A DNA stretch of 64,000 nucleotides from Stromatinia cepivora. Taxonomy: Eukaryota; Ascomycota; Leotiomycetes; Helotiales; Sclerotiniaceae. The stretch covers positions 1,984,001 through 2,048,000 of the forward strand of contig RCTD01000006.1 in the NCBI GenBank assembly GCA_014898415.1. The letters run 5' to 3'. Position 1 is the stretch's first letter; each line of letters opens with the position of its first letter. The translations under genes were made by a program, and so were the position numbers. Shown here piece after piece: positions 49,460 to 61,995 of the stretch. The notes beneath the pieces are model-generated. The model searched no databases. It worked only from the letters and a program-made list of their open reading frames with translations, and was not told the origin of the DNA.

Positions 49460-50596
49460 ATGTCTCGAAATGCATTATTACGTATCAATTGTCCCAGACC
49501 CCTCTCAGGAATGACGTCTATGACGTTTGCGAAATCACCCCATCGAAGCATCGGTAGAATTCCATACCAGAGCATTTACTCCATAAACCAACTTCAAAAC
49601 CATACAAAGTCCATCTCCAATCCTCAATTTCAACAATCTCGAAACCAATTCTCAACTACAAGCAAAATGTCTGATTCAAACAAGAACTTTCTTTTGAGCA
49701 ATGTGTTCAATGTCAAGGGCAAGGTAGTTTCCTTCATTATATGGATATGGACAACAGCTCACATTAAATAGGTGGCCCTTATCACGGGAGGTGGGTCAGG
49801 AATTGGTTTGATGGCAACTCAAGCACTAGCTGTCAACGGTGCTAAAGTTTACATCGTGGGCCGAACGGAAGACAAGCTCGAAAATGTCGTCAAACACCAC
49901 GGTCAAAACATTGAGGGAGAAATCATTCCCATTACTGCAGACATTACCCGCAAAGACGAGATTTCCCGCCTAGTGAAGGAGATCGAATCCAAGGAAGAAT
50001 GTCTTTGCATCTTAATCAACAATGCTGGAATCTCTGGAGCAACTCAACAAACCGAAGCCAAGACCGCCGAAGAAATGAAGAAGAATATGTTTGATGATGA
50101 GAGTTCAACATTCGAGGATTGGTGCAATACCTACCGCACTAATGTTCCTCAATTATTCTTCATGACAATGGCTTTCCTTCCTATGCTTCAAAAAGCTTCG
50201 CAGACTCAATATGGATATTCCGGAACAGTGATCAACATATCATCTATTTCCGGCATCGTTCAATCTTCACAACATCATTTCGGATACAACGCCAGCAAAG
50301 CCGCAGCTATCCACCTGACAAAGATGCTCGCCTCAGAGGTTGCAGAAAATGGATTGAAGGTTAGGATTAACAGTATTGCACCGGGTGTATTCCCAAGTGA
50401 GATGACGGCGGGTGGAAAGAGTGGAGAAGATCAAAAGAGTTACCTCGAGAAGGAGAAGTACGAGAAGGTTCCCGCAAGAAGACCAGGTAAGGATGAAGAT
50501 ATGGCCAATGCCGTCTTGTTTGCGGCTACCAATCAGTATTTGAATGGCCAGACGGTGGCTGTTGATGGTGGATATATCTTGCATGCTGGTGCTTAA
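49460..50596 (+). CDS. Short-chain dehydrogenase/reductase with probable mitochondrial presequence (join 49460-49723, 49772-50596)
   Basis: Spliced protein of 362 residues. Exon 1 (88 codons) ends KGK; the 48-bp intron 49724-49771 begins GTAGTT, ends AAATAG, and has GCTCACA as a possible branch site. Exon 2 resumes in phase 0 with VALITGGG. Classical SDR motifs: the NAD(P) loop TGGGSGIG (93-100), NNAG (171-174), catalytic Ser in NISSISG (about 245), YNASK (Y260, K264) and PGVFPSE (292 on). It resembles the family of 3-oxoacyl-reductase/RhlG-like oxidoreductases using NAD(P)H. The substrate is unknown. Residues 1-69 are rich in Arg/Ser/Gln, contain no Asp or Glu, and end RNQFSTTSK, a mitochondrial-type presequence. 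A second in-frame ATG (49667, residue 70) gives a normal SDR start MSDSNKNF. Confidence 0.92.
49724..49771 (+). other. Intron of the SDR gene
   Basis: 48 bp, GT-AG. Removing it joins the GK codon at 49721-49723 to GTG GCC CTT at 49772, restoring the GK-VALITGGGSGIG start of the Rossmann fold. Reading through gives a stop at 49769. The length is typical for leotiomycete introns. Confidence 0.9.
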
Positions 50597-51909
50597 TGAG
50601 TTTATGAGTTTGGATGTGTATGATAGAGCTACATGATAATGATAGATACCGGCACTCGGAATGACTTAAAAGTATGAATTCAACTCTCATAAGTGAGACA
50701 ATAACCATGGTGCATCAATAATGGCATCAGAATCGAAATAAATGTATCCGAAGTCGTTTTCCAAATGTCGAAAACTTCCGAGAAAAACCTGGAAATTTGA
50801 ACATGTACTAGGGATTGTCAATGTAAATATATGATCATGGGCTAGGACTAGCCTCAACTCTAATGCCACACTACCAATACATTATCTCCAATCCCCGCAA
50901 GTGTCGTTCAGAAAGTCCGCAACTCGGGAACTAAAAGGTACAGGATGTTCCTGCCATTTTAAAGTATAGGCTAGTTACCCGAGTTCCAACTTTCTAACGG
51001 GCACGAGTAATTTTACCAATTGATGAGTCCTTGTTTTGGATTGACCAAATCGATCGTTCTGGCCAAGTTCTATGCTGTTCATTGGTGCCTGAGGCAGTGT
51101 GGTGAAAAAATGCCTAGTAATGAAGGGGGACTTACTCCTAGGGGAGTTTAGATGTATCAGGTTGGTAGATGGGTTAGTACACCTTCTTTAAAACATACAG
51201 AAAGCATGGAATTATTTCTTACGTGTAGAAGTTTGAACAGAACCATCCGGTGCCTATGGTAATTCTATTTTCATACCTAAGCTCAAGCACAAATCACATC
51301 CAAGGTATTATATCCTGTTTTTTTAGTTCCCTCCAAAGCTTACCCCCCACACAATTCAAGTCTTATGTGTGAACAAATAGATTCGTCCGAGGACGGAGAC
51401 TTTCAAAAACAGTTTTGATAGGCTGGTTCTAATGTTCTACCATTTGATGTATATTGGTCGTTCAACTTAGCTTTACCTAGCTCGTTATGATAAACGCATG
51501 AACCCGGTTCCTAGACAGATTTTAGCGCAAGAACCACTTGAAACCGTCGAGTACGAACGGTTTGGTGCGGTAGTTAGCTTCAACTTCGATATCCTGCGGG
51601 CCTTATTTCTGGGCTGGAGCCACCGAAGTACTGTCTAACGTTGGACATTGAACTCGTTGACTTGAGAGATTGGCAGCGGTACAATTGCCAAGTACTTTGA
51701 ATGATAGACGTCATATCCAGCCATTGGTAGTTAGTGAATAAAACCCCGCCATTCCCCAGCTTCCTGCAGTATTGGCCTCTTCTACTTAAGGACTCTCCAA
51801 CTTCTCTCCACCTCTTCTCAAACACAAACAAAAACACAAACGCAAATCCAAACACAAGTCCAAAGATTCTCTCAAAAAAACGCCGACGTATCACCATCCT
51901 GTCCCCACG
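50597..51909. other. Intergenic region
   Basis: No supported gene. Inverted CCAAT boxes (ATTGG) near 51723 and 51771 and an ATAAAA near 51737 may form the promoter of the following gene. Confidence 0.5.
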
Positions 51910-52632
51910 ATGGAGTTCGCCATCAATCCCCAGTCCAAAGGTCGCTGGCACTTTGCAGACCCTGTATCTGGTACTCACCTCGCATCCGGACTCCTGGGCA
52001 GCTCTAACCCGTCTTCATCAAATGAAAGCTCTTGGCTTCTTGTGGATAAAAAGAAAAGAGTATATGCCATGGCCACTTCTTCTGGCATGCGAATCAGACT
52101 GAAGCGCGAAAATTGGTGTTTTTCTACTCGCCAGAAACTATCCTTCAAATATGTTGCTCCTATTGAATCAGTCGAGCTTTCGGGAACATACACGTGGAAA
52201 TATGAGAAGATGACGAAAAAGTATCTGTTAACGAAGAAGAGGGATCCATTGCGCCGGGTGTTCGCCACGTTAGTTCTTGATACGCATTTTCCTACTGAGA
52301 TGCCTGCCAAAATGCAAATTTTTGACAAGGCTAATGTTTTTGCGCCTGATCGTGCTCTTGTAAGTATGGATAATGAGTTAGCTTCGAAGGAATTGGATAA
52401 GTTTATTAATTTGTCTATTCTCGAGATGCTTCTTCAAGAAGAGAGGAAGATGTCAAAATGCCACAGGGGCAACAAGAAGGCCGAAGCAGCTGCGCAAACG
52501 ACAGGTGTGATGAAGTGTGGATGTGTGTGTCACTGCTTTCCTGGAAAGTGTACTTTGACCAAGTTCGAGGAGAAATTGAGGGATGTGTTCAACATAACAG
52601 TTCGGGAAGTGAAACCTGAAGAGGGAGGTTAG
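51910..52632 (+). CDS. Hypothetical protein with C-terminal cysteine cluster
   Basis: A 240-residue, single-exon protein that I do not recognise. It starts MEFAINPQSKGRWHFADP and has a Ser-rich insert (31-41). The middle is beta-rich (WLLVDKKKRVYAMA, SFKYVAPIESVELSGTYTWKY, YLLTKKRDPLRRVFATLVLDTHF, about 42-126), vaguely like a lipid- or protein-binding beta fold. A predicted helix follows (160-181, KELDKFINLSILEMLLQEERKM). The tail holds C203, C205, C207, C209 and C214 plus H208 (CGCVCHCFPGKC), which could bind metal. No signal peptide or membrane segment is seen. Promoter-like CCAAT and A/T elements lie 140-190 bp upstream. The frame shows typical gene composition, and no competing frame covers it. 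Confidence 0.75.
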   Translation: MEFAINPQSKGRWHFADPVSGTHLASGLLGSSNPSSSNESSWLLVDKKKRVYAMATSSGMRIRLKRENWCFSTRQKLSFKYVAPIESVELSGTYTWKYEKMTKKYLLTKKRDPLRRVFATLVLDTHFPTEMPAKMQIFDKANVFAPDRALVSMDNELASKELDKFINLSILEMLLQEERKMSKCHRGNKKAEAAAQTTGVMKCGCVCHCFPGKCTLTKFEEKLRDVFNITVREVKPEEGG

Positions 52633-53740
52633 TCGACCTAGATTATGTTCCAGGTTCACCGCTGCGGTGCAATTATTTAATCCATGAGGATAATTAAGGG
52701 GTGTGTGTTACGGCGCAAATGTTTTCGGAAGGAGGAGCCTAAGGTCAATATGGACTGAGCATCTGGTAAGGATGGTTAGGCGATTTTCAACAATTTCCAG
52801 TGGTTAATAACGAAGATAATGAATACATACATATTGACGTGTTAAATATTAGTACTTTCATTGTGAGAATTGAGGCGAAGTGACTTCATTGCCCTAAATT
52901 GTCCAACAATTGCGATGTGGTGTCTCATTCACTTCGGGGTAGTTTTGATGAAGTACTCGCCAGGACATGAAAACCTAAGATGAAATATCAGTGAAGGGAT
53001 AAGTAATGATCAGCGAGAGATTCCTTTTTATCCCGTTCTATCCCTTATAAGACAGGAGAAGGGGAGGAATAGCAGAAAACGAATATCGTTATTGAGATAG
53101 AACTATGTGTCTGGAAATTCTGTTTTGATGCGTTGCTGCCATTGGGCCATTTGTATTGCAAAACAGCATCTAGACAAGCGAAACAACTATAAGAAAAAAT
53201 AGAATATTTCTGCCCGCTCCCAAAACATTGGCAGATTTGCTATTAACGGTGCGTTAATGCGATGCTGCCATCTGAATGCGGTGCTGTTTTTGTAGTGAGA
53301 GGGACATCCAGAATTGCACGACTTGGGTTCTCCCAATCTAATTTTACACCACAATAAACAATAGCAATGCGAACGAACTTGCCTCGCGGAATGGAAAGAC
53401 TTGTTTCGCAGGAGTATAAGCCTAAAGTAGGTATTGTGCTCATTGATCTAATTACTTCAGACGACTGCCTGCCAAAACCCCTGACCTGGATGAGATTATC
53501 ATACTCGATCCGAACTTCAATTTCAAAAGGGTAACTGTTCGAGCTAGGCAGAGAAGTTTAACATGTGTGTAAGGATAGGAATTTGAGCCGAAATAATGGC
53601 ATGCTATATACTTAGCAGATAGAATTCAGTTTACCTGCCCGGCCACTTTAGAATTATAAGAGTTCTGGAATCTACTCACCGCACACCATTCGAATTCGTA
53701 ATAGAATCCCTGCAAAAACCATATTTTCTTATACAAAATT
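52633..53740. other. Intergenic region at the island edge
   Basis: No convincing coding; a 66-codon minus-strand stretch (53243-53443) has no support. AT content rises sharply from about 53740. Confidence 0.55.
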
Positions 53741-54904
53741 AAATAACGAATAACTTTTTCAATAGTAAGTAAAAATATTTGAAATTTTGTAATATAATAA
53801 TTAAATACAATTGAATCATAGAAAAATTTATATTTTATTTTTTGTAATTTTTGTTCAAAAGTTACACTAATTTAGAATTTAAATTTTTCAAAATTTCGAA
53901 TATGTAATGTTTTTCCTATACAAAATAAGCGATTTTTATTTTTATTTTTAATTTTTAATTTTTTTTTTTCGAATATATATAATTTCAAAACAAAAATATA
54001 TAAAAATATTTTTTTTAATATTTAATGAATTTCGAATAATGATTTTTATATAAATATAGATTTTAATAAATTATCTTAAATTTTTATATAAAAAATAGAG
54101 GTTTGAAAAGTTGAAAAATCGTCAATTTTAATGTGATTTCGTTTAGTGTGTGGTGAGTCCGGATCAGAACTCTTACCACGCGGTACAGAGTATTTGTGGC
54201 CGACTTGCAATTGATGTTTCGAACTTTTGTAGAAAGCATGAAGTAATTCGAAAGTTATTATCTAATATCGGTATATTGAGTTAACTATCTCTTTCTATAT
54301 CAAATTCGTACTGCCGGAAAGTTAAAGAAACGAAATTATTCCTTATTAGTTTATTCATCTTTTAACAGGTGCCTATATATGTTCCGGGGCATTGGCCAAT
54401 TTCGGCATTCGCCAATCAACGTAGAGCATTGACCAATCATCTGTATTTTCGAATGAACTAGCTCATTGCCCAATACATCTTGTTCAAGTAAAAATGAAAT
54501 TATTCACAAATAAAATAATTCAATTACAAATACCTAAAGATTCATTTTATTATAATTCATTACTATTTTTTTATATTTTTTATATTTTTTATATTTTTTT
54601 TAATTTTTTTAATTTTTTTAATTTTTTTAATTTTTTTAATTTTTTTAATTTTTTTAATTTTTTTAATTTTTTAATTTTTTATATTTTTTTTATTTTTTTA
54701 TTTTTTATATTTTTTTTTTTTTTTTTATCTTTTATATATCTTTATCAATATTATTTATTTATTTATTCATTCAAAATATCGAAAAATATTATTTTCTAAA
54801 AACAAAATATTGTTTTCAATCCGAATTTTGATTCTTTTTTTGAAAATATTCAAATAGAATTCAAAGATATAATCAATACTATAAATTATAAAATCAAAGA
54901 ATGA
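53741..54904. other. AT-rich low-complexity tract with a GC pocket
   Basis: Mostly poly-A/T and TTTTTAAT-type sequence. 54130-54490 is a pocket of normal composition (GGTGAGTCCGGATCAGAACT, GGCATTGGCCAATTTCGG) without recognised coding. No element ends were found. Confidence 0.6.
54590..54715. repeat. Poly-T/(TTTTTTAA)n microsatellite
   Basis: About nine TTTTTTAA units, then T-runs. The 101-codon frame reading FFNFFNFFNF is an artefact of it. Confidence 0.95.
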
Positions 54905-55095
54905 TGTTATGAACCTCAACTACGAGACGAGGGCTAACCGAAAACGGGCCGAATTGTACGCTAATTTGAAGAGTTTTCATCTATATAGAGAGAGAATTCT
55001 TCAATACAATTGAAGAAAGTAATGAAAAGTCTTGATTCTAAAACCAAATCTATTGTTATTCGAATATTAATTAATTCTTTATTATAATTTTTACA
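54905..55095 (+). repeat. Left LTR of the non-autonomous element (191 bp)
   Basis: Starts TGTTATGAACCTCAACTACG and ends ATTTTTACA. It aligns without gaps to the right LTR. It is the empty-site form of the position filled by the solo LTR in the partner. Confidence 0.92.
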
Positions 55096-56099
55096 ATTCT
55101 TTTTATTTACTCTTGAAAATAATTCATCGATTAATTTTGGGAATAATCTCATTTTTTTTGATTCATAAAAACCTTCAAACCTTATCGAAAGACCCTCAAA
55201 AGGAAATCATCGAATTAAACCTAGAAAACGAATTTTTGAGATCCTTCAAAATATCATCGAAAACCTTCGAAATTTATTTTCAAATATATACGAATTTGAC
55301 CTTGAAATAAACTTTCGAAAACCCTTCGGAATATTGTCGAAAACCTATCAAAAATACTACAAAAAACCTTCGAATCAAAAAAATCAAGAAAACAAGAAAA
55401 AAGAATTGAAAAGATCTATTCGAAAGATATAAATAGAATATACAAATCGAACCCTATTCTATTTTACGAAATTCAAAAGCGAATCTTTAAATTATATAAA
55501 TTATTTAAACAAAAGAACGAAAAGACGAAAAGTATATAAAGAATTTTCGGGATCTCATTAGAAAATTGAAGAATTTTGAATATAAAAGTTGTTGGAAAGG
55601 TTGAAGATATTGAAATTGAAGATATTGAAGTTGAAATTATTATAAAGTTTTTGGTATTATCTTTGAGAAATATAATGAGCGAATTTATATACAATAATAA
55701 TCGTATTTCTGTTTTCAAATAGGATCCTAATAGAACGTTTGAAGCTTTTTCCCTTTGACAGAATACCAGGCCTTTTCCAAAAGAAAGAGTGAAGCTAGTC
55801 TTTATATGATTCTGAAGGATCATTGATGAAAATTAATTGTAAATAATCGGATCTATATTGGAAAACTAGTGTATTAACTGAAAACGAAACAATATTTATA
55901 CTGAAGATATCATTTTGATACAAATTTGAATCGATATATTAATGAATATATAATTGCTTTTAACAATTAGTCATTTTTCATTTTTCCATTTTCAGGAATT
56001 CAAATAAAGAAGCAAAGCTTATATTCTTCTAAGATAATAGATTTTATATTTCAGATTTCAAAAGAAAAAGTAAATTGAAAACCCCTCCCTTATTATTTA

Positions 56100-56480
56100 T
56101 CGAATCTACAGGATTATTGAAATTGACGAAGATATTGATTCAAAAAGAGAGACATCAATATCCCTTACTCATTATATCGAAAATATACCTACTAAATCCG
56201 AATCGAAAACATACCTACCGAAAATCTTCGTTAAACAAAAATACTAATCAATTACAATTTCATCATTATATATCATTCTAAAAAAAAATAACTCTTTCAT
56301 CAAAATCTTTACCAAATCCGAATCGAAAACATATCTATCGAATCCGAATCGAAAATATATCTATCGAAAATCTATCGAATTCAAATTGAAAGTATATCTA
56401 CCGAATCCGAATCGAAAGCATATTCATCAAAAATATACCCAACAAAAGTATATCTATTGAAAGCATATTTATCAAATTAT
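56100..56480. repeat. Short interspersed repeat (ATCCGAATCGAAAACATA) in the element interior
   Basis: At least six imperfect units containing ATCCGAATCGAAA followed by ATAT(C/A)TA(C/T)C, spaced about 20-60 bp apart. Open stretches here are low complexity and not considered genes. Confidence 0.75.
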
Positions 56481-56689
56481 ATCGAAATCAAAATGAAAAT
56501 GAATCGAAATTGAATATATATATAGAAGTTTTTAAATGATATTAAAGAGTTTTCAAAGAAATAAAGATATTGAACTTTATAAAATAAAGATATAAACATT
56601 ATAATTTCATTATTATAAGAATTAATAAGGTTTAGAAAAATTGAAAGGATTTCGATGAATTTATAATGGTTTTACGAAAAGATATACGA

Positions 56690-56855
56690 TGTTAACTTTT
56701 GGTGCAGGAAGTAGTAGTATTATTGACTATATAGATTGAACTAAGGATCTATAATTCTAATAGGAATAGAATTGAGGTTATCCCCAAATATGATCTATAC
56801 ATCATTATAGTTTTATAACCTTAATTCTAATCCTATAATGGCCTTATTTCCAATA
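56690..56855 (-). repeat. 3' LTR of copia copy C (166 bp)
   Basis: The plus strand starts TGTTAACTTTTGGTGCAGG and ends TTTCCAATA. Confidence 0.93.
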
Positions 56856-56879
56856 TTCCTTTATTAAGGATATCCTATT

Positions 56880-59800
56880 CGATCCTTCTAAATTATTAAT
56901 CCTAATATTTTCTTAAACCTTTCAAAAACAATCCTTATACAAGGCTTCGTCATTTCATCGATAATCATATCGCATATATTAATATAACTAGTAGCGATTT
57001 TCTCCTTTTCTATTAAATCCCTAATGAAATGATAACTGATATCTATATATTTGGATCGTTCATACAAATATAAATTCTTGATTAAAGCTAAAGTACCTTG
57101 ATTATTATTAAGTATTTGAATTATATCTCTATTCTTTTCAATATAATTTGATCTAAATAAATCTTTAAGTATTTGTATAATCTATCTTCTTTATTTGATA
57201 AATATTATTATTACAATATATTCTGATTCTGTATTAAAGATAATTATAAACATTTGTTTCTTATTAACCTATAATATAAAATCTCTATAAAATATCATAA
57301 CTCCCTTTGAAATACTTTTTCAATTATATTTATCATTAATTCAATCTATATCTGTATATATCTTTATTATATTATCAAATATATTATATTCTTTATAGAT
57401 ATCAGATTATACTCTTTTTAACCCAAACCATAGCTTTTATTTGATTATTGATCATAGATATCATATCAGATTCTTTAAAGCTATAATATAATGTTTTATT
57501 AGTTTTGTTATAAATTATGAAAATCTTTTAATTAAGAATATTATATCTGATTAAATATATACTATTGGATGAATTATATTTCCTATTCATTATTGATATT
57601 CGTTTATATTTATTAGTTCATTGTTATTGATTATTAATCGGAGATAGATATAATCTATTATTAATAGTTTCTTGATTTGATATTGTCTATATATAATATT
57701 ATATTTGGTTAATATAATATTGAGATATTCTTTTTAATTTATAATTAATATATATACTTTTCTATTATAAATAATTCTAACATTTAGGATCTTATTAATC
57801 TTCTTTAGATTTTTGATATTAAAATGGGTCGATAGTTTTTTATCGAATTAAATGATTTGTAATGATATATATGATACAATAACAATATCGTCGATATATA
57901 TCAATAATATTATATTATGATCTTTAGATATATATAAATATGGGTCCGCCAAATTTTATACAAAATCTATATCTAAAAGCTCTTTCTTCAATAATAAACT
58001 CCAATCCCTTTTAATTTGCTTCAATCTATATAAACTTTGTAGAGCTCATAATATATATTCCTTTTTGACTTTAATACCTTAAAATAATTCGAGGTAGATC
58101 TCTTTCTTCAAATATAATTCGGTAAAAGCGTTTTTGATATCGAAATATAAATATTTCAAATTTTCCTTTGTAATAATAATTAGGAATAATTTGAGTGTAT
58201 CTAGTTTTATTATTAATATAAATATTTCGTTGTAATTCTTTCCTAATATTTAATTGAATCTTTGAATTATTAATCTTGTTTTGAATCGTTTTACCTTGTT
58301 ATTCTTAATCTTAATTATAAATATTCATTTCATTGAAATTAGATTACTTTTTTTAGAAAATATATATTCTTTCCAAATACTATTTTGAATCAAAGATATA
58401 ATTTCCTTTTAAATAGTTTTCTTCCATTTTTCAAAATGTTTTCGATCTGATATTGCTTTTTTATAAATTCTTGGTATTTTGATTTTCAGAACTTTTTCGG
58501 TTGGATATATTATATCTTCTGTATTATTTATATTTATCAATGAAATCGTGAAATCTAAAACGATCTTATCTTTAATATAAAAATTCATTTTATAAATAAT
58601 TAGAATTATAATTATAATATATTCTATATTTTCTTGAATTTTGGTTTATATAAATATTGCAATCAATACCCTTATAATCTTATTTTCCTATTCTTCTTCA
58701 GGATTTTGTTTTATATTTCTTTTCCATTTTCGTATTAGATATTTTAAAGATTCATCTTCAAGATCCATTTTATCTTTTTGTTCAATTTCAAATGATTATA
58801 GATTTATTTCGCTTTTTGATTTTATTGAAATAAATTTATTAATAAAATTTAAAACGATTTTAAATTTTACTTTCGATATAGATTCAAGGTTTATAGAAAT
58901 TGATTTTTAGACTAGATTCTTTGAAATGATAAATTCGATAACTAAAATATCTTTGAAAAAAGATTCTTGATTTATTTTCTGGATATTACTATTTTTATCT
59001 TCATTATATATTAATATTAATATATTTAATTTATCTGATTTCAATTCAACAATTAGGATATTTAATATAATCATTGAATTCAATATAATATTTACTGAAA
59101 AGAATATTTAAAACGAAAATAATATAGGTATTATATTTGATATTAAGAATAAAGAAGATATCTTGTTTACTATTAATCTACCACAAGATTTTCAATCTAA
59201 CTCTATATTTTTTATTTCTTGTAGATTTGATTCACAATTTCTTAATTTAAGATCCAAATCTCCTTTTTGATAAGATTCATTTATAATTACTTTGTTTAAT
59301 CGAAATGTATAATCTAATTTTGGAGAATATATTTTAATATATTTATTTATAATTTTTAAGTACTTTAGAAATATACTGATTCTCGAAATATCCTATAATT
59401 TATTGTATCTTTATCTTTTCGGAATAATCTTGGGATTAATATAAACATAACATTTGCTCCCCCAAATTTTGTATATTTTTATATCTAATATTATATCTAT
59501 AAAAACTTCTATAAAGAATCAATCTATTCTATTTATATCAGGATCAATATTAATATAATTTTTAATATAAACATCATATTCTACAACTTCGTCCCAAAAT
59601 TCTAATGGTAATCCAGCTTCTTTTAATATTACTTTTATATCTACCTCTACAATCCTTATATTCCATTTTGCAGGTCTGTTTTGATGTAAAAAGACAATTA
59701 TTATAATTTCGAATTATATATTCGATGATCATTTATAAATAATTTGTAGGAGTTTTAATATATTATCAATTCTAATTACAATGATCTTTTCTTTAATAAC

Positions 59801-60700
59801 TAATTCCATCTCCTTTTTTCAAGTTTTCAATATTTGAATTATATCATCTTTTTATTTAAATAGTATAATCCAATCTACCCCCATACAATTGTTAATAATC
59901 AATATAAAATAACAATTCCTTTAAATCGATTTTGAAAATGATTTTGCAATATCGAAATATATAAATTCGAATCTCTTTGATTTATACAAATTCAATTACT
60001 TCAGAATATGATTAATCATTTTGATGAATATATATACTTTGTAGATATTTAATTCAATTAGAACCTTTATCGGTTTGATTATATTGAATACCTTATATAG
60101 ATTCTTGATCTTATTTAAATTTAAATAATTGAATCTTCAATATTATAATAAATATCTCTCTTTTTCCTTGAATATTAATTCGTTATCGATACCTTTAATA
60201 TTATCGATTATCTTTGAAGAGAAGTTTTTTTCCTGATCATTTTGATATATATTAAAATAGAGAATTATATCTTTATATTCTTTGGTTATATATAAAACTA
60301 TATATATTCTATCTTATATTCTAGTATAAATAACTTTCTTATTATCCTTTTTAAAATATATATAATGAAAGTTGAATTCCCCTTATAATTCTGTTTCGTA
60401 GATCCTTTTTTCTGATAACAAATTTACTTCTAGCCTTAATACATATAATACATTTGAAAATAGTATCTTAGAATTATTTTTGTATACTATATCTATTAAA
60501 CCCCAATAACAACAATATATCACTTCTCTATTAACCTTTATTTTTCATTTGATAATAAATTCTATTAATTTGAATAATAAAGGTTAATTAGATATATATA
60601 AAGAAACATTTATATCGATATATTATTTACTAAAAGAAGCTTTATTAATGATTTCCTTTGTTAAATTGCAATCTTCCTTTATTATATTTTTAATATCAAA
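56880..60700 (-). pseudogene. copia copy C pol remnant
   Basis: It is homologous throughout to the pol of copies A and B: RNase H (minus-strand ERSKYIDISYHFIRDLIEKEK near 57010-57070), reverse transcriptase, integrase (LPLEFWDEVVEYDVYIKN near 59560-59610) and protease. Stops and lost catalytic residues make it non-functional. The plus-strand open stretch 58641-58910 is a shadow of the integrase-reverse transcriptase linker, equivalent to 634-903. Confidence 0.85.
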
Positions 60701-60949
60701 ATTTGATTCAAAGATATTATTAGTAGAATATATTTGATCTTTTTTGTTAAAATAGATTTTCTTCGGATTTGATGATCCCCTTTTCCTTTAATAACAAAGG
60801 TAACTATAAAGGAGTTTATTGATTCGTATTAAATACAAATAGTTTTATATATAATGATTTTCCCTTTGATATAAATCGCAAATATTATTTGGGATCTCGA
60901 AATCTGATTCTTAATATCGAAAAATGTACCTAGATTCTTTTGCAATTTG

Positions 60950-61420
60950 TATTAACTTTGATTTATTTTTAAAACGAAGTTCTTTAATTTATAAATATTT
61001 GATTTTATTATTAATACTAAAGTTGATTTGGATATCCAATATATCTATTATTTTTTGATAATCGATTAAAAGATTATATATTAAAATCAAAAACAGAACA
61101 ATATCTTGATATATTGATCGATAGCTTTCGTTTGTAACTTCTAATTTCTTTTTGTATTTTTTCAATTTGTTCTAAATTTCGATAATAGTTATATTGGGAT
61201 AAGTATTAAATTGGAATTTGAAATTCTGGATTATTATTATATATATATTGATTGTAATTGCATTGACTCTGATATATTTTGATTTAAAGTATCTCCAAAG
61301 TATATATATTGTTGAATATTTGTTGGTAAAAGCTTTATCGTTATCATTGAGTATTGTATAAATATACGATAATATATTCATTTCGTTCTTTAAGTATTCC
61401 GATTTCAATTTAATATTGTA
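60950..61420 (-). pseudogene. copia copy C gag remnant
   Basis: Open for 78 codons from 61408 (MKSEYLKNEMNILSYIYTILNDNDK), then broken. It matches the gag remnants of copies A and B. Confidence 0.78.
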
Positions 61421-61995
61421 ATATATATAATCATTGATTTTGTAAGCAAATACTATATTGAATCCTGCAATCTATATATATTCGTTTAATGTTTGATCAA
61501 TTGTATAAAATCATTTTTTTCCTTTCAATTGTATTTTTATTTGTTTAAATTATCGTTTATAATTATTTTGATCGAATTTCGAAAGATTGTTTGATTTCGA
61601 TATTGTGAAGGTTTCTTGTTGTTTGATGAATATCGAAGATAGTCTTCAGATTTTTAAAACAATCTTAAAAAAAAGATGTATAACAAATAAATTCAAAATA
61701 ATAAAGAAATATAAAAATAAAACAATAAAAGAATTCGTAAGATTGTGTTTTCTTGTAGTTGTACGAATTTGCTTTTCGTTTTTATTATAATTCTGTATCG
61801 GTATTATGCAGATTGCTTTCCGTTTTGATCTATGATGTTGTGAATTATAAACTGTGTTGTTGTATTTTAACTCTGCTTCGGTAGTATTGTATGAAAATTC
61901 TGATTTTTATTTTGTTTTATTTTTACTAGCTATATTAATCTTTTCTCGATTTGTTTTGCTTTCTAGTTATTATTGTGCAATCGGATTTCATAATC

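Noticed and set aside
54494..54799. 101-codon frame FFNFFNFF
   Set aside because: Translation of the (TTTTTTAA)n repeat.
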